Under the pieces are notes generated by a model, which saw only the letters and a program-made list of their open reading frames with translations, searched no databases and was not told where the DNA came from. From Chloroflexota bacterium (lineage in GTDB: Bacteria > Chloroflexota > Dehalococcoidia > SM23-28-2 > RBG-16-64-32): DNA of 15,893 nucleotides. The stretch is from the NCBI GenBank assembly GCA_005880075.1, contig VBJT01000127.1, positions 1 through 15,893 on the forward strand, read 5' to 3'. The stretch's first letter is position 1. The number at the start of each line of letters is the position of its first letter. Position numbers and translations under genes: made by a program. This document shows, piece by piece, positions 1-6,339 of this stretch.

Positions 1-605
1 TTGAGAAACGACAGGACGCCGCCGCTCGGCGCGCTGTAAGAGCTGTCGTCCGGAACCGGCTTCGCGGGGGTGTCCGGCGATGTCGCAAATGACTCAGCGC
101 CGACGTACGAAGCGCCGAGGAGAGCCGTCTGCGGCGTGTTCGTGTTGTCGGCGGGCGCGGGCGGGATATTTTGAGCAGCAGTCACGTCGCGGTGTACCTG
201 CGTGACGGCATCGATCGGCAGGTTCGTAAAGCCTACCGGCTGCAATGTCGTGTTGTCCGTGAACGGCACGGCGTTCTGCCCCTGCAGCCGCATCTTGTCG
301 CCGATGTAGTTCAGGCGCACCTGCCAGCCGACCAAGTCCTCAACGTCGTGAATCACGAGGTGCGCCTGGTGAAGATGCGTCACGGTGTTCGCTGTCGCGG
401 ACGTGAGGCAGTTCTCGGTGCTGCCAACAGTCATCGTATTAGTCGTCTCGTCGTACGTCGTGCCGGAAGGCACCATATCCAGCGATATAGTGGGGTTCTG
501 GACAGCCTGCGAGGCGAAGTGGCCGGGACCAAGAAACACGGCCGCCGCGACGGCTGTCAGCGCGACGCCCGATAGAGCTATTCGGATTGGAGCATTCATA
601 GGCAT
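1..605 (-). CDS. Secreted protein of unknown function, partial (C-terminus beyond left edge)
   Basis: An open frame runs leftward from ATG at 603-605 and is still open at base 1, giving about 200 residues. A second in-frame ATG lies at 597-599. The first is preferred because GGGG sits about 7 nt upstream. The N-terminus looks like a Sec signal peptide: a basic start (NAPIRIAL), a hydrophobic core rich in Ala, Val and Leu to about residue 26, and a likely cleavage after FASQA. The mature part begins VQNPTISLDMVPSG and contains a segment like ...LVIHDVEDLVGWQVRLNYIGDKM. It then becomes rich in Pro, Thr, Asn and Asp and ends at the edge with SAPSGGVLSFL. The stretch resembles beta-sandwich, cohesin-like surface proteins common in environmental Chloroflexota, but that is recalled resemblance only. 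No catalytic motif is visible and no function is assigned. A TTGACA lies upstream at 692-697 on this strand, without a convincing -10 box. Confidence 0.7.
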   Translation of the reverse strand, partial: MPMNAPIRIALSGVALTAVAAAVFLGPGHFASQAVQNPTISLDMVPSGTTYDETTNTMTVGSTENCLTSATANTVTHLHQAHLVIHDVEDLVGWQVRLNYIGDKMRLQGQNAVPFTDNTTLQPVGFTNLPIDAVTQVHRDVTAAQNIPPAPADNTNTPQTALLGASYVGAESFATSPDTPAKPVPDDSSYSAPSGGVLSFL

Positions 606-953
606 TGCGACCCCGTCCCTGCTGTGTGACCCGGGCGCAACAAAACGCAGGGCACCGGATACACAACCATCGCATCATAGTCGCTTTGGCTTGTCAATCG
701 AGGTTCGTACGGAAACCGGTAGGAAACGGCCTTAAGGGGAAAGAAAACGCGACTTATCGGCGCTAGGCGCTAGATATTGAGCCGGAGCACCGAGATATTC
801 AATTTATGACTTGCCCCCTGGCAGCCTCGCCGGTGCCACTTCCCCCTTAGACTTCCCGCGGCTTTCCGCTAGCCTAATGGCGATGATGACCCCGCACCTT
901 AACAGCGCCCGCAAAAAGCGGCTCCATACCGGTGCCCGCTCCCAAGAACTACC

Positions 954-1050
954 TTTTTTTGCAAAACGAACTCAGGCCAACAGCTTACGGCCAACAGTTG
1001 GAGGCTCCCGCCGTCCGTTTGCAAAAGCACTTTTTGCAAAACAAATTCAA
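954..1050 (+). repeat. Short interspersed repeats, TTTTTGCAAAACRAAYTCA type
   Basis: Two near-identical copies are visible, at 954-974 and 1031-1050, sharing T5-7 GCAAAAC-RAAYTCA. A partial copy TTTGCAAAA lies at 1018-1026, only 4 nt before the second full copy. The spacer between the first and second full copies is about 56 nt. Read in frame, the units give the peptide-like strings FAKRTQ and FAKQIQ. Similar strings (FAKQTQ, CKTNP, LQNE) recur in spurious short proteins from repeat-rich bacterial genomes. The copies lie in non-coding DNA. No transposase or target-site duplication is visible. Confidence 0.5.
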
Positions 1051-1225
1051 GGGGCCGGCGCCTAATACCGACGCTCCTACCACCCGCATCTTCCGCCTTC
1101 GATGTTCCATCTTCCGAGTCCGACTGATTGTTCCTGCGCCCTCACGTTTATGAATCGGACTCAATCAGACAAAATCGCCCGCTCCAAACGGGCCGGGCCG
1201 ACAAAAAAAGAAAATTTCGCGGTGA

Positions 1226-1295
1226 GTCAATCAATAACCACGAACGGACCGCCAAAACCAATCGATTCCCACACTCGAAAAGAGTATTGATTGAC
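1226..1295. repeat. 11-bp perfect inverted repeat, 48-nt spacer
   Basis: GTCAATCAATA at 1226-1236 is matched by its exact reverse complement TATTGATTGAC at 1285-1295. The 48 nt between them code for nothing recognisable. The arms are A/T-rich, unlike the surroundings. This could be a regulator site pair, the ends of a small mobile remnant, or chance. The lack of a downstream plus-strand gene makes an operator less likely. Confidence 0.35.
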
Positions 1296-1320
1296 CACAG
1301 GTTTCTGGCTGATTGCCAGC

Positions 1321-1362
1321 GCCCTCCCCCTCGCACGGGAGAGCGGGCCGGGGAGTGAGGGC
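1321..1362. terminator. GC-rich stem after the hydrolase gene, terminator-like or dispersed repeat
   Basis: GCCCTCCCC at 1321-1329 can pair with GGGGAG...AGGGC within 1350-1362, around an inner CGGGAGAG segment. It starts 3 nt beyond the hydrolase stop codon, so it would fold at the end of the fakA-hydrolase transcript. No U-tract follows on the minus strand. The composition (CCCTCCCC...GGGGAGTGAGGG) resembles GC-rich dispersed hairpins found between genes in many bacteria, so it may be a repeat rather than a true intrinsic terminator. Confidence 0.4.
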
Positions 1363-1365
1363 CGC

Positions 1366-2154
1366 TCAGTCCAGGAAGAAGTCGCCGACGGCCGCCACGA
1401 AAAGCTCCGGCGACGTGTGCATGGCGGCGTGGCCCTGCCCAGGCAGCACCTCAATGCGGGAGCTCGGCAGTGCCGCCACCAGCGCCTCGGCGTCCGCGTG
1501 GTCAGACTCCGGGCTGCGCTCACCGACGACAATCAGCGTCGGCACGTCGAAGTTCGCGAAGCGCGCCGGGTCGAACCGGTAATCGCGGTCGGCGTGCAGC
1601 TCCCGTGGGATCGTGTGCGCGTTCTTCAAGCGCTCCAGCCAGCGCGGCTGCGAGCGCAGCACGGAGAGGTCATCGGTGGACATTGTGATGATGTCCGTCA
1701 TGAACGTCCCCACCACTCCGTCGCGGTTGCCGTCCTCGAGAAACGTCTCCATCCGCTCGACCGTGCCCGGCGGGTAGACTGTGCTCCTCGATGTGGTGAT
1801 CCCGCCCTCGTACAACCCCAGCTTGCCGACGTTCGCCGTCCGCAGGCTCGCCTCCAGGGCGAGCAGGGCCCCAAAGCCGTGACCGAACAGGTTCACAGGC
1901 TCACCCGCAGTCTCGATAACTGCCACGACATCGTCCAGCTCTCGCTCCAGGCTGTAGTCGGGACCGTCGCCGCTGTCTCCGCGGCCCCGGCGGTCGAGCG
2001 CCCGCACAGTGAAGTAGCGCTCCAGCAGCGGGATCACGAAGCGGTAAGCGGTGTCATGGTCAGAAGTCGAGCCGTGCACGAGCACGAGCGGCGGACCGCT
2101 GCCCGCCAGCTCGTAAGCGATCGGCGTGCCATCTCTCGACTTGACTGCGTCCAT
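1366..2154 (-). CDS. Alpha/beta hydrolase-fold protein with altered nucleophile elbow
   Basis: The 262-residue protein has the order of a single-domain alpha/beta hydrolase. There is an N-terminal beta pair (GTPIAYELAGSGPPLVLVHG), an oxyanion-type HGST (27-30), LDRRGRGDSG (53-62), a nucleophile-elbow segment VNLFGHGFGALLALEA (87-102), a cap region, and the C-terminal strand VPTLIVVG followed by GQGHAAM with His242. The elbow normally reads G-x-S-x-G, but here it is GHGFG: residue 93 is Gly, encoded by GGC at 1876-1878, one base from a Ser codon. The acidic residue of the triad is not certain; candidates lie in ERSPESD (212-218). Without Ser the protein may be inactive as an esterase, use another mechanism, or carry a sequence error. 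The start follows the fakA stop by 3 nt, so the two are probably co-transcribed. Substrate unknown. Confidence 0.85.
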   Translation of the reverse strand: MDAVKSRDGTPIAYELAGSGPPLVLVHGSTSDHDTAYRFVIPLLERYFTVRALDRRGRGDSGDGPDYSLERELDDVVAVIETAGEPVNLFGHGFGALLALEASLRTANVGKLGLYEGGITTSRSTVYPPGTVERMETFLEDGNRDGVVGTFMTDIITMSTDDLSVLRSQPRWLERLKNAHTIPRELHADRDYRFDPARFANFDVPTLIVVGERSPESDHADAEALVAALPSSRIEVLPGQGHAAMHTSPELFVAAVGDFFLD

Positions 2155-2157
2155 ACC

Positions 2158-3813
2158 TCATTCCACCGAGACGATGTACGAGTAGTGCGGCTGCCCGCCG
2201 TACACCACCTCTACTTCATATGACGAAAACCGCTCCCGAATGTTTCTAGCCAGCCCCTCGGCAGCGCCTTTCCGCGTACCGGCCCCGTAGTAAAGCGTTA
2301 CGACAGTGCCGGCGCCCGACAGACCATCCAGAGAGCCCAGTACGGCCTCCTCAGGTGAAAACGTCGTGAGTTTCAGTTGCTCATCCACGATGGCGATGAA
2401 GTCACCCGTCGCTACCTTCTGACCCTCGATGTTGGTGCTACGCACCGCACGTGTAACTTCGATTGTACGGACCGAATTCAGGGCCTGTTTCATCCCACTC
2501 AGGGTGACCTCGGGGTCGGTCTCCTCGGGATTGGTGGGAAGCAGCGCGGCGATCCCCTGGGGCATCGACCGCGTCGGGATCACATGGAGCCATTTCTTAG
2601 TGAGCTTCCGGGCCTGCTCAGCGGCCAAGATGATGTTCTTGTCGTTGGGCAGCACGGCGACGTCTTGGGAGGGGCACTCGTCAACGGCTGCGACGATTTC
2701 TCGGGGAGTCACGTTCATCGTCGATCCCCCGAGGATGGTGCGGGTGCAGCCGACACTCTTGAAAACGTGGCCCATTCCTTCACCCGCCACTACTGCAACG
2801 GTCGAGAGGGACGGCACCTGAATTAGCTCGTTCGCGAGGCCCGGATTTGCCTTATGCATGTCAACGAAGTGCTCCGCTTGCGCGCGAATGTTGTCCACCT
2901 TCACTTGCAGCAAGTGGCCCACTTCCGTGCCCAATGTGAGGGCGGCACCTGGATCGTCCGTATGGATGTGGACGCGAACGAGATCCGGATCGCCGACGAC
3001 GATCACCGAGTCACCCAGCTCAATAACACGTTCGCGGAAGGACTCGACATCGAACCCTGACGAACTGACCAGCATTTCCGTGCAGTAGCCGTAGAGAGAG
3101 TCCTCAACCTGGTGGCGAGCGGCCGTATCGGCCAGCCAGTCTTGCCTTGGCGCCTCGAGGGCAACAGGCACCACTTCATCGAGCGTTTCGCCCCATAGGT
3201 GGCGGAGAAAGCCCTCGAATATGACGCTCAATCCGAGGCCTCCTGCATCAACCACGCCAGCTTCAGCGAGCTTTGGCAGCAGCGTAGGCGTCCGCTCGAC
3301 GCTTGCTTTCGCCTCCCCAACGGCGGCTTCCACAAGAGCGGTGATGTCGCCCCCGTTATTCGCCGCCTGTCGAACAGCTGCTGAGACATCGCGGATAACT
3401 GTGAGAATCGTGCCCTCAGTTGGCTCCTGGACAGACTTGTAAGCCGAGAGCGAGGCCTGCTCTAGACTCGTCGCGAACAGCTCGGGACCGATCGTCGCGG
3501 CGTCACCCACGCCACGCGCAAATCCAGCGATGATTTGCGAAAGAATAACGCCGGAGTTGCCCTTCCCCTCGTAGAGTGAACCATGTGACATTGCGGCGAG
3601 CACGCCCGCCGCTGACTCGCTGCTATCGCGCTCTGCTTCCTCCACAGCCATGCGAATGGTGTGGTGCATATTTCTGCCGGTATCACCATCCGGGACGGGA
3701 AAAACGTTGACAGCGTCCACGCGATCCTTGTGGCGCCCGAGCCAGGCGGTGCCGGCGGCGAAGAGTTCTCGTAGTTCGGCGCCGGAGAGGGAAGCGATGG
3801 CGGGACGGGTCAC
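2158..3813 (-). CDS. fakA: Fatty acid kinase catalytic subunit FakA-like (YloV/DhaL family)
   Basis: The 551-residue protein matches the DhaL-plus-FakA-domain family. The N-terminal DhaL ATP/Mg domain carries NVFPVPDGDTGRNM (36-49) with the metal-binding aspartates, then GKGNSGVILSQ (83-93), PTEGTILTVIRD (131-142) and DAGGLG (189-194). The C-terminal part has GEGMGHVFKSVG, GGSTMN and LPNDKNIILAAEQA, typical of the FakA middle and C-terminal domains. Members phosphorylate fatty acids delivered by a FakB (DegV) carrier for phospholipid synthesis; no FakB gene is in the window. Length is normal. The start is GTG at 3811-3813. An in-frame stop lies upstream at 3850-3852 and no better start codon lies between. 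A strong hairpin sits just before the GTG (separate entry). The gene lies beside rpmB, as in Firmicutes, but here divergently. Confidence 0.93.
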   Translation of the reverse strand: MTRPAIASLSGAELRELFAAGTAWLGRHKDRVDAVNVFPVPDGDTGRNMHHTIRMAVEEAERDSSESAAGVLAAMSHGSLYEGKGNSGVILSQIIAGFARGVGDAATIGPELFATSLEQASLSAYKSVQEPTEGTILTVIRDVSAAVRQAANNGGDITALVEAAVGEAKASVERTPTLLPKLAEAGVVDAGGLGLSVIFEGFLRHLWGETLDEVVPVALEAPRQDWLADTAARHQVEDSLYGYCTEMLVSSSGFDVESFRERVIELGDSVIVVGDPDLVRVHIHTDDPGAALTLGTEVGHLLQVKVDNIRAQAEHFVDMHKANPGLANELIQVPSLSTVAVVAGEGMGHVFKSVGCTRTILGGSTMNVTPREIVAAVDECPSQDVAVLPNDKNIILAAEQARKLTKKWLHVIPTRSMPQGIAALLPTNPEETDPEVTLSGMKQALNSVRTIEVTRAVRSTNIEGQKVATGDFIAIVDEQLKLTTFSPEEAVLGSLDGLSGAGTVVTLYYGAGTRKGAAEGLARNIRERFSSYEVEVVYGGQPHYSYIVSVE

Positions 3814-3819
3814 ACGAGC

Positions 3820-3837
3820 GCCCGCCTGAAGGCGGGC
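3820..3837 (-). promoter_or_regulatory. Perfect 7-bp hairpin at the fakA ribosome-binding region
   Basis: GCCCGCC (3820-3826) and GGCGGGC (3831-3837) form a perfect 7-bp GC stem around a 4-nt loop. In the fakA mRNA it ends 6 nt before the GTG start, so any ribosome-binding sequence (AGGCGGG is the only candidate) lies inside the stem. It may dampen or regulate fakA translation. Similar GC hairpins occur as dispersed repeats in GC-rich genomes, so a specific role is inference. Confidence 0.4.
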
Positions 3838-3855
3838 CGGCGGAGGCAGTCAGCC

Positions 3856-3884
3856 TTGTCCCTACGAACGGCCGATGTTACCAT
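3856..3884 (+). promoter_or_regulatory. Candidate rpmB promoter
   Basis: TTGTCC at 3856-3861 and TACCAT at 3879-3884 are separated by 17 nt, each matching 4 of 6 consensus bases. Transcription would start near 3891 and give a leader of about 46 nt before the rpmB TTG codon. The match is moderate and rests on spacing and position. Confidence 0.35.
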
Positions 3885-3896
3885 GCCTTCTGCGCA

Positions 3897-3925
3897 ATTC
3901 TAGCAACCACGTACGGCAGGGTAAA
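3897..3925 (-). promoter_or_regulatory. Candidate fakA promoter
   Basis: On the minus strand TTTACC (3925-3920) and TAGAAT (3902-3897) are spaced by 17 nt. The TAGAAT box matches 5 of 6 consensus bases. Transcription would begin near 3890, upstream of the hairpin at 3820-3837, and would run face-to-face across the candidate rpmB promoter. Confidence 0.35.
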
Positions 3926-3936
3926 GGAAAGCATAC

Positions 3937-4146
3937 TTGGCACGGTGCGATCTCTGCGGCAAGACGACAGCCTACGGCCGCAACATCCGGCACAAGCACT
4001 CGGGACGGTGGGAGCGCAAGGCTCCGAAGACGAACCGCACGTTCAAGGCCAACGTCCAGAACAAGACACTGGTCGTGAACGGCATCCCACTGCGCCTCAA
4101 GATCTGCACTCGCTGCCTGCGCACGACGCTCAAAGCGACGGCCTGA
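3937..4146 (+). CDS. rpmB: Ribosomal protein bL28, zinc-binding form
   Basis: The 69-residue protein MARCDLCGKT...GRNIRHKHSG...TNRTFKANVQ...VVNGIPLRLKICTRCLRT is clearly bL28 of the large ribosomal subunit. It has the two CxxC pairs (Cys4/Cys7 and Cys57/Cys60) of the zinc-ribbon form. A short insert (RWERKAPK, about 24-31) lies before the TNRTF motif. Translation starts at TTG 3937-3939, supported by AAAGGAAA 7-14 nt upstream and by the family's M-A-R/K-C start. It is the only plus-strand gene in the left half and is flanked by fakA and rpe, both of which lie near rpmB in Bacillus. The 93 bp between its stop and the convergent rpe gene has only a weak 6-bp inverted repeat (4145-4158), not a clear terminator. 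Confidence 0.97.
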   Translation: MARCDLCGKTTAYGRNIRHKHSGRWERKAPKTNRTFKANVQNKTLVVNGIPLRLKICTRCLRTTLKATA

Positions 4147-4239
4147 CGGACATCCGTCCTGAGTCCCCGGTTCTCCGTCGGTAGCCGGCTCTTCAGCTGA
4201 TGTTGGCCGGTCGCTGACCGCTTCGCTGAATTGTTCGCC

Positions 4240-4923
4240 TTACGCCGAGCGCTCTATCCGCGACAGCGATTCCCGTAACCGCACGATGTTCTGCTCGGGG
4301 GCGGCATGCTCGTTGAAGATGGCGCTGGCAGCCACGAGTACGTTCGCGCCGGCCGCGGCGCAGCGCGGGGCTGTCTTCATCGAGACGCCGCCGTCCACTT
4401 CGATCTCGGCGCGAAAGCCGCCCTCGTCGATCAATCGGCGCAAGCGGGCGACCTTCGGCAGCGCGCTTTCGATGAACCTCTGACCGGAGGCGCCCGGGTT
4501 CACCGCCATCACCATCACCTGTTCGACGTCCGGCAGTACCTCTTCGACAGTACCGACGGGCGTCCCGGGGTTGAGGCAGACGCCGGCCCGCTTCTCGCGC
4601 CGGTGCACCTCCCGGATGACGCGGTGGAGGTCCGTCGCTGCTTCGACGTGGACATTTATCATGTCGCCCCCCGCGTCAATGAACGGCGCGGCCTGCTTCT
4701 CCGGCTCCACGACCATCAGATGGACGTCCAGGACAAGGCCCGTGATGCGCCGGATCGCCTCGACTACCGGCAGCCCGATGCTAATCGCCGGCACGAACCG
4801 CCCGTCCATCACGTCAATGTGGATGTAGTCCGCGCCCGCTCGCTCGCATTCCTCCACCTGCTCGCGCAGCCGCGAAAAGTCCGCCGAGAGAATGGACGGC
4901 GCGAGCTTAATCCCGTTGATCAA
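4240..4923 (-). CDS. rpe: Ribulose-phosphate 3-epimerase
   Basis: The 227-residue TIM-barrel protein interconverts ribulose 5-phosphate and xylulose 5-phosphate in the pentose phosphate pathway. Visible motifs are LAPSILSADF (7-16), HIDVMDGRFVP (35-45), LDVHLMV (65-71), VNPGASGQ (141-148) and EVDGGV (175-180). The metal and catalytic residues His35, Asp37, His68 and Asp177 are present. The usual VNPGFGGQ phosphate loop reads VNPGASGQ, a tolerated variant. The start is TTG at 4921-4923, overlapping the argH stop by 4 nt (TTGA), so rpe is probably translationally coupled to argH. No closer ATG exists before the conserved LAPSIL segment. Confidence 0.96.
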   Translation of the reverse strand: MINGIKLAPSILSADFSRLREQVEECERAGADYIHIDVMDGRFVPAISIGLPVVEAIRRITGLVLDVHLMVVEPEKQAAPFIDAGGDMINVHVEAATDLHRVIREVHRREKRAGVCLNPGTPVGTVEEVLPDVEQVMVMAVNPGASGQRFIESALPKVARLRRLIDEGGFRAEIEVDGGVSMKTAPRCAAAGANVLVAASAIFNEHAAPEQNIVRLRESLSRIERSA

Positions 4924-6308
4924 GCGACTTCCCTCAGCCGCTCGCGCGCCGCCCGCAGCGCCTCCGTGACGCGAGGCGGCGCAGTCCCGCCCGGCACGTC
5001 GCGGGCGGCGATCGAGGCGTGCACATCTAGCGTAAGTACATCATCATCGAACAACGGCGAGAAGCGGCGGTATTCTTCCAACGAGAGTCCGCTTAGCGCC
5101 TTCCCCTCTCCTTCGGCGTAGCGTACAAGCTCGCCGATGATTTGGTGTGCCTGCCGAAAGGGCGTACGCTTGAGCACGAGGTAGTCAGCGAGGTCCGTCG
5201 CGAGCATGTATGAGTTTCGCGCGGCGGCCTCCATTCGTTCGCCATCGACTTGAAGCGCCGGCAGGAGTGCCGCGAAGGTCTCCAATGTGGAAAGAACCGT
5301 GTCCACGGTATCAAAGAGCGGCTGCTTGTCTTCCTGCAGGTCGCGGTTGTAGGCGAGTGGCAGCCCCTTAAGTGTTGTGAGGATTGCCATCAAGTTGCCA
5401 TAGACCCGACCCGTGCGGCCACGGGCTAGCTCGGCAACGTCCGGGTTACGCTTTTGCGGCATGATGCTCGACCCGGTGGCGAAGGCGTCCGGCAGGCACA
5501 CAAAGCTAAACTCATCGCTGGACCAAAGGACGATCTCCTCCGCGAGGCGCGACACGTGCATCATTGCCGTCGCCGCGGAGGCGTGAAATTCGACCACGAA
5601 GTCGCGGTCCGCAACCGCGTCAATGCTGTTGCGACTGACCCGGCTGAATCCCAACTCGCTCGCGACAAATTCCCGGTCGAGCGGATAGGGCGAGCCAGCA
5701 AGCGCCCCGGCGCCGAGAGGCAGCTCGTCCGCGCGTGAGCGGCAGTCGCGGAATCGTCCCGAGTCGCGGTCGAGCATCTCGAAGTAAGCGAGGAGATGAT
5801 GGGCGAAGAGGACGGGCTGCGCACGCTGAAGATGAGTGTACCCGGGCATCACCGCACCCTGATTCGCATCCGCGAGATCCAGTAGCGCCGCCTGCATGCC
5901 CCGTATCCCCAAGACGGCGTCATCACATGCTTCCATCGCGAACAAGCGCATATCAGTGGCGATCTGGTCGTTACGCGAGCGGGCCGTATGCAGCCGTCCC
6001 GCGCCCTCGCCGATCTTCTCTTGAAGGCGCGCCTCGATATTGAGGTGGATGTCCTCTAGTTCCTCGCGGAACGGGAACTCGCCGCGCTCGATCTCGTCGC
6101 GAATCTCGTCGAGGCCGCGCACAATAGACTCGGCGTCGTCCCCGGCGATGATCCCCTGTTTCGCGAGCATTCGTGCGTGCGCGATCGAGCCGGCAAGATC
6201 GTGGCGGTAGAGGCGCCGGTCATAAGCAATCGATGCGGTGTACTTCAGCGCCCGTTCGTCGAGACCGCGCGCGGTCGGGCTATCAATCCGGCCTTTTCGT
6301 TCCGGCAT
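4920..6308 (-). CDS. argH: Argininosuccinate lyase
   Basis: The enzyme splits argininosuccinate into arginine and fumarate, the last step of arginine synthesis. From the ATG at 6306-6308 the protein has 462 residues, the normal length. Family motifs are HTARSRNDQ (107-115), GYTHLQRAQP (156-165, with the catalytic-region His) and the fumarase/aspartase signature GSSIMPQKRNPD (279-290). The frame stays open to an upstream start at 6365, but that would add 19 unconserved residues and overlap the HAD gene, so the internal ATG is chosen. No Shine-Dalgarno sequence precedes it. TATAAT lies at 6323-6318, only 9 nt before the ATG, hinting at a short-leader internal promoter, although no good -35 is seen. 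It lies 31 nt downstream of the HAD gene and overlaps rpe by 4 nt. Confidence 0.96.
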   Translation of the reverse strand: MPERKGRIDSPTARGLDERALKYTASIAYDRRLYRHDLAGSIAHARMLAKQGIIAGDDAESIVRGLDEIRDEIERGEFPFREELEDIHLNIEARLQEKIGEGAGRLHTARSRNDQIATDMRLFAMEACDDAVLGIRGMQAALLDLADANQGAVMPGYTHLQRAQPVLFAHHLLAYFEMLDRDSGRFRDCRSRADELPLGAGALAGSPYPLDREFVASELGFSRVSRNSIDAVADRDFVVEFHASAATAMMHVSRLAEEIVLWSSDEFSFVCLPDAFATGSSIMPQKRNPDVAELARGRTGRVYGNLMAILTTLKGLPLAYNRDLQEDKQPLFDTVDTVLSTLETFAALLPALQVDGERMEAAARNSYMLATDLADYLVLKRTPFRQAHQIIGELVRYAEGEGKALSGLSLEEYRRFSPLFDDDVLTLDVHASIAARDVPGGTAPPRVTEALRAARERLREVA

Positions 6309-6339
6309 CGTGCGGCAATTATAACCGGGAGGCTTTGGC

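Larger units (their letters stand above)
606..1365. other. Gene-free intergenic region of about 760 bp
   Basis: No reading frame here shows a recognisable protein family, a convincing ribosome binding site or the codon pattern of the neighbours. The region lies between the start of the secreted-protein gene and the 3' end of the alpha/beta hydrolase gene. It is less GC-rich than the flanking genes, with A-runs near 1202-1215. It contains the GCAAAAC-type repeats (954-1050), an 11-bp inverted repeat (1226-1295), a GC-rich stem (1321-1362), a doubled heptamer GGCGCTA (759-772) and a doubled AGATATT (772-778 and 793-799). No tRNA-like or other known RNA fold was recognised. Confidence 0.6.

Noticed and set aside
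692..697. TTGACA as the promoter of the secreted-protein gene
   Set aside because: The only good -10-like box (TATGAT, 679-674) is 12 nt away, too close; at 17 nt the hexamer is TGCGAT. It is left as a note, not a feature.
811..1290. Several short plus-strand frames in the intergenic gap
   Set aside because: They lack ribosome binding sites and family resemblance; their FAKRTQ-like peptides come from the noncoding GCAAAAC repeats.
1291..2223. Long plus-strand reading frame (310 codons) opposite the hydrolase
   Set aside because: It is Arg/His/Val-rich with no family motif and lies antisense to a clear alpha/beta hydrolase; typical antisense shadow in GC-rich DNA.
4145..4239. Intrinsic terminator between rpmB and rpe
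   Set aside because: Only a 6-bp inverted repeat with a 2-nt loop (4145-4158) and scattered CCGG matches are present, with no T-run on either strand.
4306..5121. Plus-strand frame (271 codons) opposite rpe and the argH end
   Set aside because: It is antisense to two well-supported enzymes, with no motif and shadow-like composition.
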